From positions 12,777,287-12,841,286 of the forward strand of contig JAKCOZ010000015.1 in assembly GCA_022605955.1 (NCBI GenBank): a stretch of DNA of 64,000 nt, read 5' to 3'. Below, in pieces: positions 11,710-22,957 of the stretch (positions are counted from its first letter, which is position 1; the number at the start of each line of letters is the position of its first letter). The notes under the pieces are model-generated. The model had not been told where the DNA came from, ran no database searches, and was given only the letters and a program-made list of their open reading frames with translations. The position numbers and the translations under genes were made by a program. The stretch comes from Rallus limicola (taxonomy: Eukaryota > Chordata > Aves > Gruiformes > Rallidae).

Positions 11710-14700
11710 ATGGATAATTCTATATATATGTTCGACGATGATTCTGATGATGAAATCCCGACCCAACAAGCTATTCAGGAAAGCTTACAGGATAGGCATA
11801 AAATTGAAACAAGTGGCATTACAACAGAAGATGAAAGGTACTAAGCTATTACTTTTATTTTGGATGTTTTCTTGGCATTGTTATAAGCATGTGGTAATCT
11901 TCTTTTCCTTTGTAACTCTGTATATTGTATTACTCTGACATTGTCTCATGGATACCGAAAACCACTGGTACTTCATTCTCCCTCAAAAGGTACACCAGTG
12001 TTCACAGAAACATGGAATGTATTAAACTTTCAGGTGATATTTTGCATCAATATCTAAATGAGTACAAGGCTTTCTCAAGAAAGTATGTGATGTAAAAATA
12101 GATTTGTGTGGTAGTTTTCCCTCATTTTAGTATTTAACTATTAGCCTTTGGGGGGAAAATTCATTATTTACAGTGGCAGGGAAGATGAGCAAAAAAGGTG
12201 TTTTAGTATGAAAGTAACTTAGAAAAGTTACATTCTTACTTCTCACTTTACTTTTCATCTCTTTGTGCAGTTTCCAGTATCCTGCAAGTAAAGAACATGG
12301 AAAGATAATTGCAGCAATTCGGACAGTTAAGTACAAGTACACCACAGTAGGCTTACACCCCTAGGAATACCTTGGGTATTGCTTTGTTGAGCAGTGCCTA
12401 CAGGTATTTGATCACCTGATTTAAGGGCAGTTTTTCTTTATGTGGTCTTGGAAGGAGTAAGACAGTGGAAAACAAGACACCCAAAAGCTAACTTGCTGGA
12501 TAGGAACACAGTAATGGAAGGGGTTCCAATGTCACTCTTGGAGATTCCAGTGCCAGGAGTAAATCCCCTGGAATTAGGGGAAAATGATAGGCCTTTCTTG
12601 TAAAATAAACCACAAGATGGCAAGGCCCCATGTCAATTAATAGTTCACAAAAGCATTTACCACTTTGTGAGATCCAGATTAAAATCCCTCTCTACCTGAA
12701 GTGTGTTCCAGAATTGTTCCTTAATGGCCAAACATTACTGTATTCCAGTATTAAATGCTTTTAGTCTGCTCCTCTGAAATGTCTATTTTGTGTAGTATAA
12801 TCAATTTATATACTGAGTCACAGAGATAAAAAAGAGCAACTACAGTTGTTTGGACAGTTCTGGGAAACATTTGGTTCAGTACCTACGCATCACACGATTT
12901 ACAGAGATAATCTAGTGGAGCCGGAATCAAGAAACCAAGGCTTTTCTGGAAAAGCAAATTCTATACATGTTCCATACACAATGGCTTTCTGAATATATAA
13001 TTCTTCCATATGTAGGAGACCCTCAGCAGCAGAGATTGAGAGCAATCTGTCCCCTCACCTTGTGGTTATAACTAATATAAGGTCAGACTGCCTTCTACCA
13101 GCAATGATGGGATTAAAAAAAAAGAGCAGAACCTGGGCATCTGTTTAAACAGCATTTCCAGCTAAGCAAGTTGTGCTATTTCTTGATGAGATATAAAATT
13201 GAAAATGTAATAACTTATCCTGATTAAAGACCCATTAAGATTGGTAGTAAAAGCAGGAATAACAAGATAGGTCTTATCCCTGTTAAATCAGTTTTATTTT
13301 ACTTTTTTTTCCTACAGTTCCACTAGGACACTTGTGTATAAATTAAATTTACATGCATTTCTGCTCATCACAGGATTGCACTTGAAATATTGTAGCCATA
13401 CATTGAAAAAGCTTGCTTAGTGTAATTCAAAATGACTCACAAAGCAATGTCAATCATTGATTGTTCCATTCATGTAAACTGACCTCTGAGAAAATAACTC
13501 TTTGATAAAGCAGGTTGTTTATTCTGGATACGCTGATGGGATAAATGCACTCAATATATTACTTGCCTGAATTTTGTTATATGATGAGTGATGGAATATG
13601 TGTCTGTCTTAAAATATCATAGGCCAAGAAGAGGCCTTGATGAAGTTGGTGAGGCACAGTTCTGCTTTTGAAGAAGCAGATCAGCAGGGCTGGCTTCCTG
13701 TGCATGAAGCTGCAGCACAGCTAAATAAGAACATCCTTGAAATAACTTTGAAAGGTACAGAGTCTTTCTGATTTTCCACCAAAAAGTTGTACAAACCAAA
13801 CTTTGAATCATCCAGCTTCAAATGTGTTCTGCTTTTCTGTATTTCAGCCTCCCGTGCCATTACATGGGAACAGAAGACTCTGAAAGGGGAAACACCTCTC
13901 TTGGTGGCTGTAAGAAATTGCATTGTAGACAGTGTCCGCTTTCTCCTGCTCAATGGTTGCAATCCCAATGTTAAGAATGAAGAAGGAGATTCTCCTTTAG
14001 TTATAGGTGAGTACCTTCCTTAGGGGTGGAGAGGTGAGGGAATGAGCTGAGCTTGTCACGATGCATTTAGGTTTCAATTTGACGTATTTTACTTCAATAT
14101 ATAAAACATTTTGCTGTGGAGTAAAAAAATGTTAATCTCAGCATTAAATGTGTCTGTCCCTGTCTGTCTTAGGTGACACCTTAGAAAAGATGCAGAGAAT
14201 TCCTAGATGCTTTTGTAGTGCACTATATTAAAATGCACCATCCCCCACGAGGAGGATGTGTGGGATTTATCTGAAGCAGCCATGTGGGTTACAGTTGATA
14301 GGACATCACAGGCTGTAGTATGCTGTCAGTGGTATTTCAAGCAGCTTTGACACATGAAGCTTCTGTGTAATCTGTCTTGGTGAAGGGCATTCTCTGTTCT
14401 GGTCCGAACAGCCTGGAAGATCAAAGAGAGGAGGAGGGAAAGGTGTTGCCTGTGCATTCCATTCACTGGAGCCAATGCAAATTACCCTTTTAAGATCCTT
14501 ACTGACTTAAGAGATCAGGCTTAATAAGCTAAGGCAGCATATGACACAGTCGTTTTAAACTTTGTTTCATGTTATGGTAACCGCTGCGGAAGATTAAGTA
14601 GAGCTCCCTGAGGAGGGCAGCTCAGGACTGCACCAGCTCCCTGTGTATCATCTCCATCTAGCGGCAAGGAAAGTTGCATTCGGTTGCATTACTAAGAATT

Positions 14701-17700
14701 ACAGAGAGGAAGAGAGATTGCCATAAACCGATTCATTTGTATACTTACTTGTATACTACTGTTATCTTAGAAACAACAGACTCATTGGTATGTTAAACCT
14801 TTCCGTGTAGATGACATTTCTAGAGTATAAATAGGACTGCCAGGAACAGCTCAAGCTTTCCTGCCACATTAACAGAAGCCATAGTGCCTAGAATAGTATT
14901 GAATAACATTCTGGCTGATACTTTGTTTAATGTCTTACAGCAATTAAAAATGATTCGTATGAGATTGCCTCCCTGTTGCTAAGTTCTGGTGCAAAGGTGA
15001 ATTTGCAGTGTGTCCACAAGAGGACTGCTTTACATGAGGCAGCCAGGCTAGGTAGGAAGGATCTGGTAAAGCTTCTCCTGCGTTCTGGAGCGGATCCTGA
15101 CCCTCGGAGTGGATATGGCCTCACACCTTTAGCACTGGCTGCACAGATTGGACATACAGAAATTATGGAGCTCTTACTGCAAAAAGGTGAGACTTTATTA
15201 TGTACAGTATTATAGGAAGAGAGGATTCACAGTGGGGTGGTCTGTCTGGCCAGTGTCCTAAATACCTGATGGAATGGTGTATAGAAGACAGAGCCAGATT
15301 CTTCTCAGTGATGCTCAATATCAGTTCAGGAGGCAATGAGGATCAATGAAAACTTCTCAAGTTCTGTCTGGACGTAAGAAAACACTTTTTTCTGTGAGAG
15401 CGATTGGACATTGGAATGGGTCAGTGGTAGTGTTCTTCAAGTGAAATGTGTTAGTGCTGAAATGCTTAAAGCTCAAACTAGACAGAGTGAATCCTATTTC
15501 CAACAGAGAAAATTATTTCTAAATGCAGACACAAAATATTGTTCTTGGCTCAGTAACCAGTAAAACTGCATTGCTGAAGTGAAAGGAAATGACCTGTTAC
15601 CATGCTACTGATTATATAGCCTGCACTGTTAATAGATTCTAACATACATGAAAAGTATTTTTAGAGATTACTTATAGCAAACTCTGCTATTAATCAGTGA
15701 ATACTTGGCAAAACAACAAGGAAATCTGACATATTACAAGAGACGTTTTGTTTACATTTTTGTAGCTTCTTAAATTATTTTGAAAAATTTGACCGCCAAA
15801 TCTTGTGAGTTGAGGCCTGTCTGAAGAATTGATGGTGTCTCAATTTGATCACACACACACACACATATTTCCTCTCAAGTAGTTAGTTTACACACATTTT
15901 TATTAGTCCTCTGTAAGTTCTGCGATTGGATTAAAACTGATTATTGTAAGATACACCTTGGGAAACAGCAGAAGTAACTTCCCTTACTAAAGAAATTTAA
16001 ATGTTATCTGCACCAAGAGTATTTCTGTGATGTAGTTAAGGCCTGGTAAAGACTACATTTTCATAATATTCAAATACTGTATTGGTATTTCAGTGAGTAG
16101 TTGTAATAATTTTTAAATGCACTATTATTTTCTCATGTAGACAGGTCACTGTAGAGAAAGTCTGATGATACTTATACTGGGGAATTTTATGTGATGGCTC
16201 AGCAGCACTGGAACTGAATTGTACAAACTGTTTTAATACTAGGTTCTCTCATATCTACAGTTAGATCTGTCTGGTCTTTGTAAAGTAGAACTACTGAGAT
16301 GCACTGTGTGTAAGCCAAAAAAACCCAATTATTTGTATGAATAAAAACCAGACCCCTTGCTTCCCCAGTTCTGCCATCAAGTCTTACTGTGTGCTTGTGT
16401 TCAAAACAATTGGGACCTTCTCATTCTGAGGATCAAGGATCCACCGTGAATGTTTATGCCCATTGTGGTGTTATTTGGTGAAAAGTAGTATTCACTATGC
16501 CATGGCACTGAAGGGTTGGAGATACTAATGACTGCTGGATATTTACAGTGACTACTGTGAAAATCCTTGATGCTTCTTTCCAGGTGCAGATGTTCTTTCA
16601 CAGGCAATGGATTGTGCTTCTGTACTATTTGAGGCAGCAGGAGGAGGAAATCCAGATTCTCTGACTCTCTTACTAGAATATGGGGCTGATGCCAATGTAC
16701 CAAAACACTCGGGTCATTTGCCAATCCACAGAGCTGCATATAGAGGACACTTTCTGTGAGTTAATAAACTTAAAAATCAAATAATGGTGACACCAGAAAT
16801 ACTAATTTTGCCAATTCTACCTTATTCAAAGCAGGCAGTAATTCTGTAGTTTTATAATAGGAATCCGTTTTGACCATGTAAATATGAGTTTTCTGTGTCT
16901 GAATGTCAGGATAAAAAAGACTGGTCAGGATAAAATCTTCTTCATGTTAGGATGAACATGCTAATTCTGGTAGTATTGCTCCACTTGTCACAAATAGTAA
17001 CACTGTCCAGTCTGATGTTGATGTTTTTGGGACGTCCTCACTCTCTTTGGGTGTGCCTTATCTCCACACCATCACAGGAAGGTAAAAGTGCTAAATGAAC
17101 AGAGACTTGGGGAATAAGGGTTATCCTTGTTTTAAAGACAGGAAAGATTTCTGAATAGATATTTATGCTAAAATCACAGGTCTTCAATACTAGTAATGTT
17201 GTATTGTGCTTAATAATCTGAGGTATCTTAATTCCCATTTTAACATATTATATATATTAATTAAATTCTATTTAAACTTAAATATATTGTATAGTCCTGG
17301 TTCAGGCCAGGCCAAGCAGTCGGCACAGGTGAGCTGAGTTAGCCTGGGCTGTTTCCACACCACTCAACATCACTCCCCCATAAAAGAGGCTGGTCAAGGA
17401 GGGGTGCTCTGGGGTGCCTCCAGGGCAGTCTGAGTGTGGCCAGGGTGTTGAGTTAGGTCCTCGCATGTGGTGCAGTACTCTGTAATCATGTTGGTAAGGT
17501 ACTCTGTGTTATCACCCAGTGTCAGTGAAATTTGTGGCAGACTGTTATTGTTGCCCTTTCACAATGATTTTGTCAGTAAACTGTCCTTATCCCAACCCAC
17601 AGAGGCTCTATCTATTTCTCCTCTGCCACTGGTTGGAGCTGAACCACCACGTGTATCTATGAAATTGTGTATTATACTCACATTATATTTAATTAATTCC

Positions 17701-20416
17701 CCATTTCCTACATATTAAGCAATAACAGTGTTACTCAGGAAAAGCTTCTGTTGAGAAGAAATTATAGCATGCCATGGTACTCATTTGGTATATGGACAGT
17801 TATGTACAGTCTTGATGAATTTTGAAGCCCAGCAACACAGAGAAATTGAAAGATTGAGCTAGATGAACCAGTATGTTTAAGATTCTAATTTTTTTCTTTT
17901 TTCAAATCTTCAGAGCCCTAAAAAATTTAGTTCCAGTTACTAATTTTGATGCCATTAAAGAAAGTGGGATAAGCCCAGTTCACTCAGCAGCAGCAGGAGC
18001 ACATCCTCAGTGCCTTGAGTTTCTCCTCAAATCTGGGTTTGATGCCAATTTCATGCTGGATCAGAGAGTTCGCAAAGGCTACGATGACCACCGGAAATCA
18101 GCATTGTACTTCGCAGTTTCCAACGGGGATATCTGTTCAACACAGCTGCTGCTGAATGCTGGAGCCCTACCAAACCAGGATCCTATCAACTGTCTTCAAA
18201 TAGCCTTGAGAATGGGCAACTATGAGTTAATGAATCTACTGCTCCGACATGGGGCTAATGTCAATTACTTCTGCAGAGTGAACACAACGCATTTTCCATC
18301 AGCTCTACAGTACGCTCTGAAAGATGAAGTCATGTTAAGGATGCTGATGAACTATGGGTATGATGTGCATCGTTGCTTTGATTGCCCTCGGGGAAACACT
18401 TCACATTCCCAGTATGTGACTGATGGATGGACTTCTACAGTTATCAAAGATACAATGGTAAGCATGCCAGATGGCTTAATGAGTTGTTTTGCTACCAGTA
18501 TCATTCCTAAAACTAAAGGAAAATGTACTTAGTGTGGTGTCAGAAAAGGGAGTTGTGATACTGTAAGACAGTTTACACTTAAAGGTAGGAATAGACGAGG
18601 CTTTAAAAATAAATCCGTGATGACATGAGGCCTGGCTCATAAAAGCAAAAGTTTTTATCATAAACAGTATTTTTCAACTGTGAAAATACAGCTAATTATG
18701 TGCTAATGATCAACACAGAATTGGCTCTCCAGAGCGGTCTTTGTCTGTGCTGTGAAAGCAGGGACTTCCATCCTGGCTCAGTGGGTTGTCTTGTATCATA
18801 ACATGGCTACTAGAAGGCAGTTGTAGGGACACCCTGAACCTGGCATGGTAAGCACTGAGCAAAAATTAAGAAACCTGGACAAACCTAAGAGATTCCCAGA
18901 GACACCCATCAGCATCATTGTTTTGCAGTTTGTAAAGTCCACTTGAACCTAATAAACCCTTCCTTAACCTGAAGATAAGGCCATGTGGCATATACCGGGC
19001 TGGTGTGTCCCCTGGTTCAGCACACTGGGACACAAATCTAAATTCCACTTAGGGAGTGGTAGTGCTTCTTTTAAGTGTTTTAGTTACCATATATACAGCT
19101 GCTTAAGTTAATTTTTGGATTTAGTACAAAATATCACCTCTTAGCTTTTCAGATTCTATTAGTGAAGCTTCATGCAACTGTACCAACCTCTAAGCTCCCT
19201 GACTGACAGAACACTCATCCTTCCTGACATTGCGCTCAAGTTATTTAGCTGCTATTGTCCTCCAGAGGCAGAAATCACTTACTGGAGTATTGAATGTTGT
19301 CCTGTTAAACATTTTGTTTCTGTCAGTTCTGTGAAGTGATAACCTTGTCATGGTTGAAGCATCTGTCTGGGAAGGTAGTACGAGTGATGTTAGATTATGT
19401 CGACCACGTTAGTATCTGCTGGAAGCTAGAAGCAGTTCTCAAAGAACAGGAGCTCTGGCCAGACATCCATTTGATTTTAAGTAAGTATCTGATATCTACA
19501 TTTGAATGTCAAACAAGATGATTCGGGGCCTTTATTGTTGGTGGTATTTTAGTTTTCATTTACATTTGAATGTCAAACAAGATGATTCGGGGCCTTTATT
19601 GTTGGTGGTATTTTAGTTTTCATTTTCTTTATCTGAAACTGATGCTTTTCCTGACCATTGTTAGGTGAAAAGTTATGTTTTGACAGTAAGAGACCTCTTA
19701 AAAATCAGTATGTACAGGATTTAAACTAAGTTTCTCTCAGAAGTCTGTTAGACAGTAACTGCATGATTTATGTAGAGCACTTGGGCACTGTAATTACAAG
19801 TGTGGACAACACAGTCTTCTTCAAAGGGAGAAAAGCTTTTCCCTTGCTTCAAGTTGATGGTTCACATCTAATAAATTACTATTTTTGAGTGATTTAATTC
19901 TAATCTAGATTAATTCTATGTCATTTTTCCTTGTACATAGATTAAGAATAATTCTTACAGTAGCCTCTTCAGGGTGACAGAGAACTGGCACCAGTTCTTT
20001 GGGGTTAATGTACATTTCCAAAACTTTACTACTTAAATTTGCATAAACCTACACGTAGCCAACTTGACAGAAATAAAAGCTGCTAATTACAAATTATACT
20101 GAGAAATGTGTGGGCTGGAGTGAGAACTCCTGACAGGTTTGGTTTTCCAGGTAGCAGAGTATTGAATAAATAAATTGAACAAAATCCTATAAATAACACC
20201 ACCCTCACCTTCTCCTTTCTAGCGAATCCTCGTTCTCTGAAGCATCTTTGTCGCCTGAAGATACGGGAATGCATGGGCCGGTTGCGTCTCCGTTGTCCTG
20301 TCTTCATGACCTTCCTTCCACTGCCAAACTGCTTGAAAGACTACATTCTGTACAAGGAATATGATCTTTATGGACAGGAAAGCTTCAGGGGACCCTGCAG
20401 CCTCAACTGTACATAA
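11710..20416 (+). CDS. ASB14: ASB14, ankyrin repeat and SOCS box protein 14 (9 coding exons)
   Basis: A substrate-recognition subunit of a Cullin5-RING ubiquitin ligase: ankyrin repeats bind targets and the SOCS box binds Elongin B/C and Cul5. Exons: 11710-11837, 12271-12326, 13623-13754, 13848-14006, 14941-15186, 16584-16755, 17914-18457, 19327-19480 and 20223-20416. The joined frame is 594 aa (human about 587). The N terminus [16 protein letters not shown] is acidic and followed by a UIM-like helix ([10 protein letters not shown]). Ankyrin repeats run from about residue 75 to 400, with typical motifs [19 protein letters not shown] and [19 protein letters not shown]. The SOCS box starts near residue 531 ([15 protein letters not shown]-box, then FLPLP Cul5-box). 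Identity follows human ASB14 and gene order. Oddity: the exon 2 donor is CAG|TTAAGTA instead of GTAAGTA, so this copy may be mis-spliced. The last residues (after YGQ) differ from the human tail. Confidence 0.9.
12271..12326 (+). other. ASB14: ASB14 exon 2 with non-canonical donor
   Basis: A 56-base exon after a good pyrimidine tract and acceptor (ctttgtgcag). In frame with exon 1 it reads [20 protein letters not shown] and runs on into QEEALMKL of exon 3, aligning without gaps to the equivalent human ASB14 segment. The bases after the exon are TTAAGTA, so the invariant donor G at +1 is T. Confidence 0.75.
15285..15465 (+). repeat. degraded CR1 fragment in ASB14 intron 5
   Basis: It resembles the CR1 3' region in order: an attcttctcagtgatgc-like block, a gaggcaatgaggat block, a ttctgtgagagcgattggacattggaatgggtc block. 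It is diverged and lacks the tail, so it is an old copy. Sense on the + strand. Confidence 0.6.
17290..17660. mobile_element. endogenous retrovirus LTR remnant in ASB14 intron 6
   Basis: The segment around 17575-17640 (aaactgtccttatcccaacc and the following pyrimidine-rich stretch) resembles the U5-like end of a common avian ERV LTR family. The preceding 280 bases are GC-richer than the intron and lack coding sequence. No gag, pol or env frame is present, so it is at most a truncated solo LTR. Its borders and family need a repeat-library search. Confidence 0.5.
19497..19624 (+). repeat. perfect 64-bp tandem duplication in ASB14 intron 8
   Basis: Bases 19497-19560 are repeated exactly at 19561-19624; the unit begins tacatttgaatgtcaaac and ends tagttttcatt. 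The first copy starts 16 bases after the exon 8 donor. Zero divergence implies a very recent duplication or an assembly duplication. Confidence 0.97.
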
Positions 20417-22522
20417 ATATTAGTTCTATGTGTTGAAGGCAATGTTGACATGGGTAAGACTGTATGTACAGCTTTCTTTCTTTCAGGATTTTCTCTTCTA
20501 TGTATATTAAGGAATACCAGCATCCCCCCTTAACCTCTGAAGATCTACTGGAATATGAACTATCTGAAAGCTATGGCAATAGTACTTTGAATGCTTACTG
20601 TGAAAAGTGAAGGAACTGTTAAAGGTAGGGCTGCAAACTGTGTTACTGCAAAGTTAAAGCCTGGCCTGACACAAAACACTACCCCCACTGCAGGGGTAAA
20701 CTCAGGGTTTAGTTAAAAGTCAGGGATTTACCTATCACCAGGAAGGTTTTTAATCTTGTACTTCCCTTTCTCTTGCCAAGAGTTAGAGGTTTTGCCAAGT
20801 CCTGTGTTCAAGTTCCAAAGAGCAGCCTAAGTAGATTTATTTTTTTCACCCAATTAAAGCAATCCCATGTTCTAATCAGTGAAACAGGATTAAAGCCACA
20901 GAAACTTCTACTTATCACAGCAGCTGGTGTGAAATACTGATGTTTCAACAAGAGACGCTATTGCTCAGGTATTGCATCCATTGTATAATTTGGTTGTGCT
21001 CTCTAGTCTAGGTTTTCCTTTTATAGTGCTGTCCCAAGGCATGCTTGTGGTTTTTGGAGTTTGTCCTCATACAGTTGGAGCTTAAGCTTTTGGAGCACTC
21101 TCTGCCAGCTGTCTCAGTTGTCTTAGGAAGCCTTCCACAGTATGCAGACCCACAGTATCTTTCTAAGGATACTGAGGATGTCAGTCCAGATTTTAGAAGA
21201 AAAAAGTTCATCAACACACTTGGCATTAATAGTATTTATTCCTTCATTATCAAGTAAGCATAGATTATTTCTTTCTAGTTATACATGCATCTTTATCACG
21301 GAAGTTACATAATTCAAAAGTCTGCTTTTACCCAGAAAAATCTACAAACTTTATAAAATACAAATTTAACCGTAATGTATTTATGACCCATTGCTTTTTA
21401 CATGGTGTTTTCATACCGTAAACTAACAAAGCCCATGAAGATACGTATCAGTACCCACGTTCATGGTTGTGCTGGTATAGCCTCTGTACATGTCTAATCG
21501 TTCCAAGCACAGCTCTGCAGAGTGCTCCATGCTGTCCTGACTACACCACCACCTGCACTAACCAGGCAGCTAGGACGGGAAGGGTTTTCTTCCTCTGCCA
21601 TTCAGTCGTTGATTGTTGCAAACCTAAGTTGTTAGTGTTCCCAAGTACAGTGACTGACTCCCGCTGCAATTATTGGGCTAATAGGATTAAAATTAGGAGA
21701 ACTGAGATACAGATTAACAACAGAGGGATATAACTGTATATTAAACTCTGTTTCATGGCAGGGAACACATACTGTCACCAACAATGGTATTTCCTGGAAG
21801 TCAGTATTATGGAAAATGCGGGAGGTTTTTGATCAGTACAAATCCCACCCTGAAAGTTCCTATAGTTAAGCTTTTATTTAATCTACAAAATGCTGACTGA
21901 AGCCCTGGTGTAATATGCTCACTATCCATGTTTCCAAGGTTAAGACACAACAATCAAAGTTGACAGAAGTATGCCACTGGGAGCTTTTAATACAGCTGTT
22001 CAGGGAACGTGTATGAGTCAGTCTCAAATATTGCAAAAATCACTTACACTTCACTAGAACAGGACCAGTCCAGAACATCATTGGAAGAATTTGACCACTC
22101 TATTATAAAAATGACCTGAAAGATTGTACAAAATCCTTGGCTTGCAATACAAACTTCATTAGAAATACAAGTGCATTCACAATGACACACTGACTGATTC
22201 TTGTCACAACTTAGATACCACTGTGGCAGGGGAAAAAAAAATAAATCAACTTGCAGCTTGGTTAAAATGGAAAGCTTTGGAGACTGACTGTCTTGCAATG
22301 AATGTTGTAAAATAGAGCAACAGAAAGGATATAAAATAGCAGCTCTTGCTGTTCCACTAGACAACATCTCTACTACAGTCACTAAGCAGAGGCAGGTTTT
22401 CTTTATGTGAATTACTTCTGAAACAAGATACTGTATCATAACAGTTTTCTCCATTGGCTTCTCCTAAATTCTGTGCAACCAATTCATCAGAATGTGTATC
22501 TTAAACAGATTTGCTTCTTTAT

Positions 22523-22560
22523 ATCAATGTACCTAAATTCTATCAATGTACCTAAATTCT
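22523..22560. repeat. 19-bp direct tandem repeat (2 copies)
   Basis: The unit atcaatgtacctaaattct is present twice in exact tandem, in the probable 3'UTR interval between ASB14 and APPL1. Confidence 0.95.
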
Positions 22561-22913
22561 ATCTTTGTAACAGCTTCGGTGGTTTCAGGATTTTCAGCTC
22601 TGGGTTTATGTCCATGTAAAGATGGAATCTGACAGCACTCTAGAGGAGAAAAGATTCCTTAAGTCTTATTTTACTGTTAGATCATAAATGGTCTTGATAC
22701 AATTTCAAACCTAAATGCATTATGGAAGTAATAGACTGTCCAATTAGTTTACACTACCAGCTCATAACCAGTCACATATGGCCAAGTTGTATGTGACTCT
22801 TAACTTGTCCTCTGATTGAGACTTGGAGCAATGTGTAAGTGATCCCAGGGGAGCGCTAGGTATTATCTACAATGCAATAAGCACTTTATATATTTTGATA
22901 TTCACGCCATTAC

Positions 22914-22957
22914 ACAGGTAAACAATGTATGTAGCACAGGTAAAAAATGTATGTAGC
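22914..22957. repeat. 22-bp direct tandem repeat (2 copies, one mismatch)
   Basis: The unit begins acaggtaaacaatgtatg and is repeated immediately with one C-to-A change. Confidence 0.95.

Noticed and set aside
15849..15865. short CA run, and TG runs near 51548 and 63305
   Set aside because: Too short to be notable microsatellites.
18840..19050. intron 7 segment of ASB14 suspected to be a repeat
   Set aside because: I could not match it to a known avian repeat from memory, so it is left unannotated.
22044..22454. 136-aa minus-strand open frame
   Set aside because: It is in the probable APPL1 3'UTR, has no recognisable domain, and length alone is not convincing.
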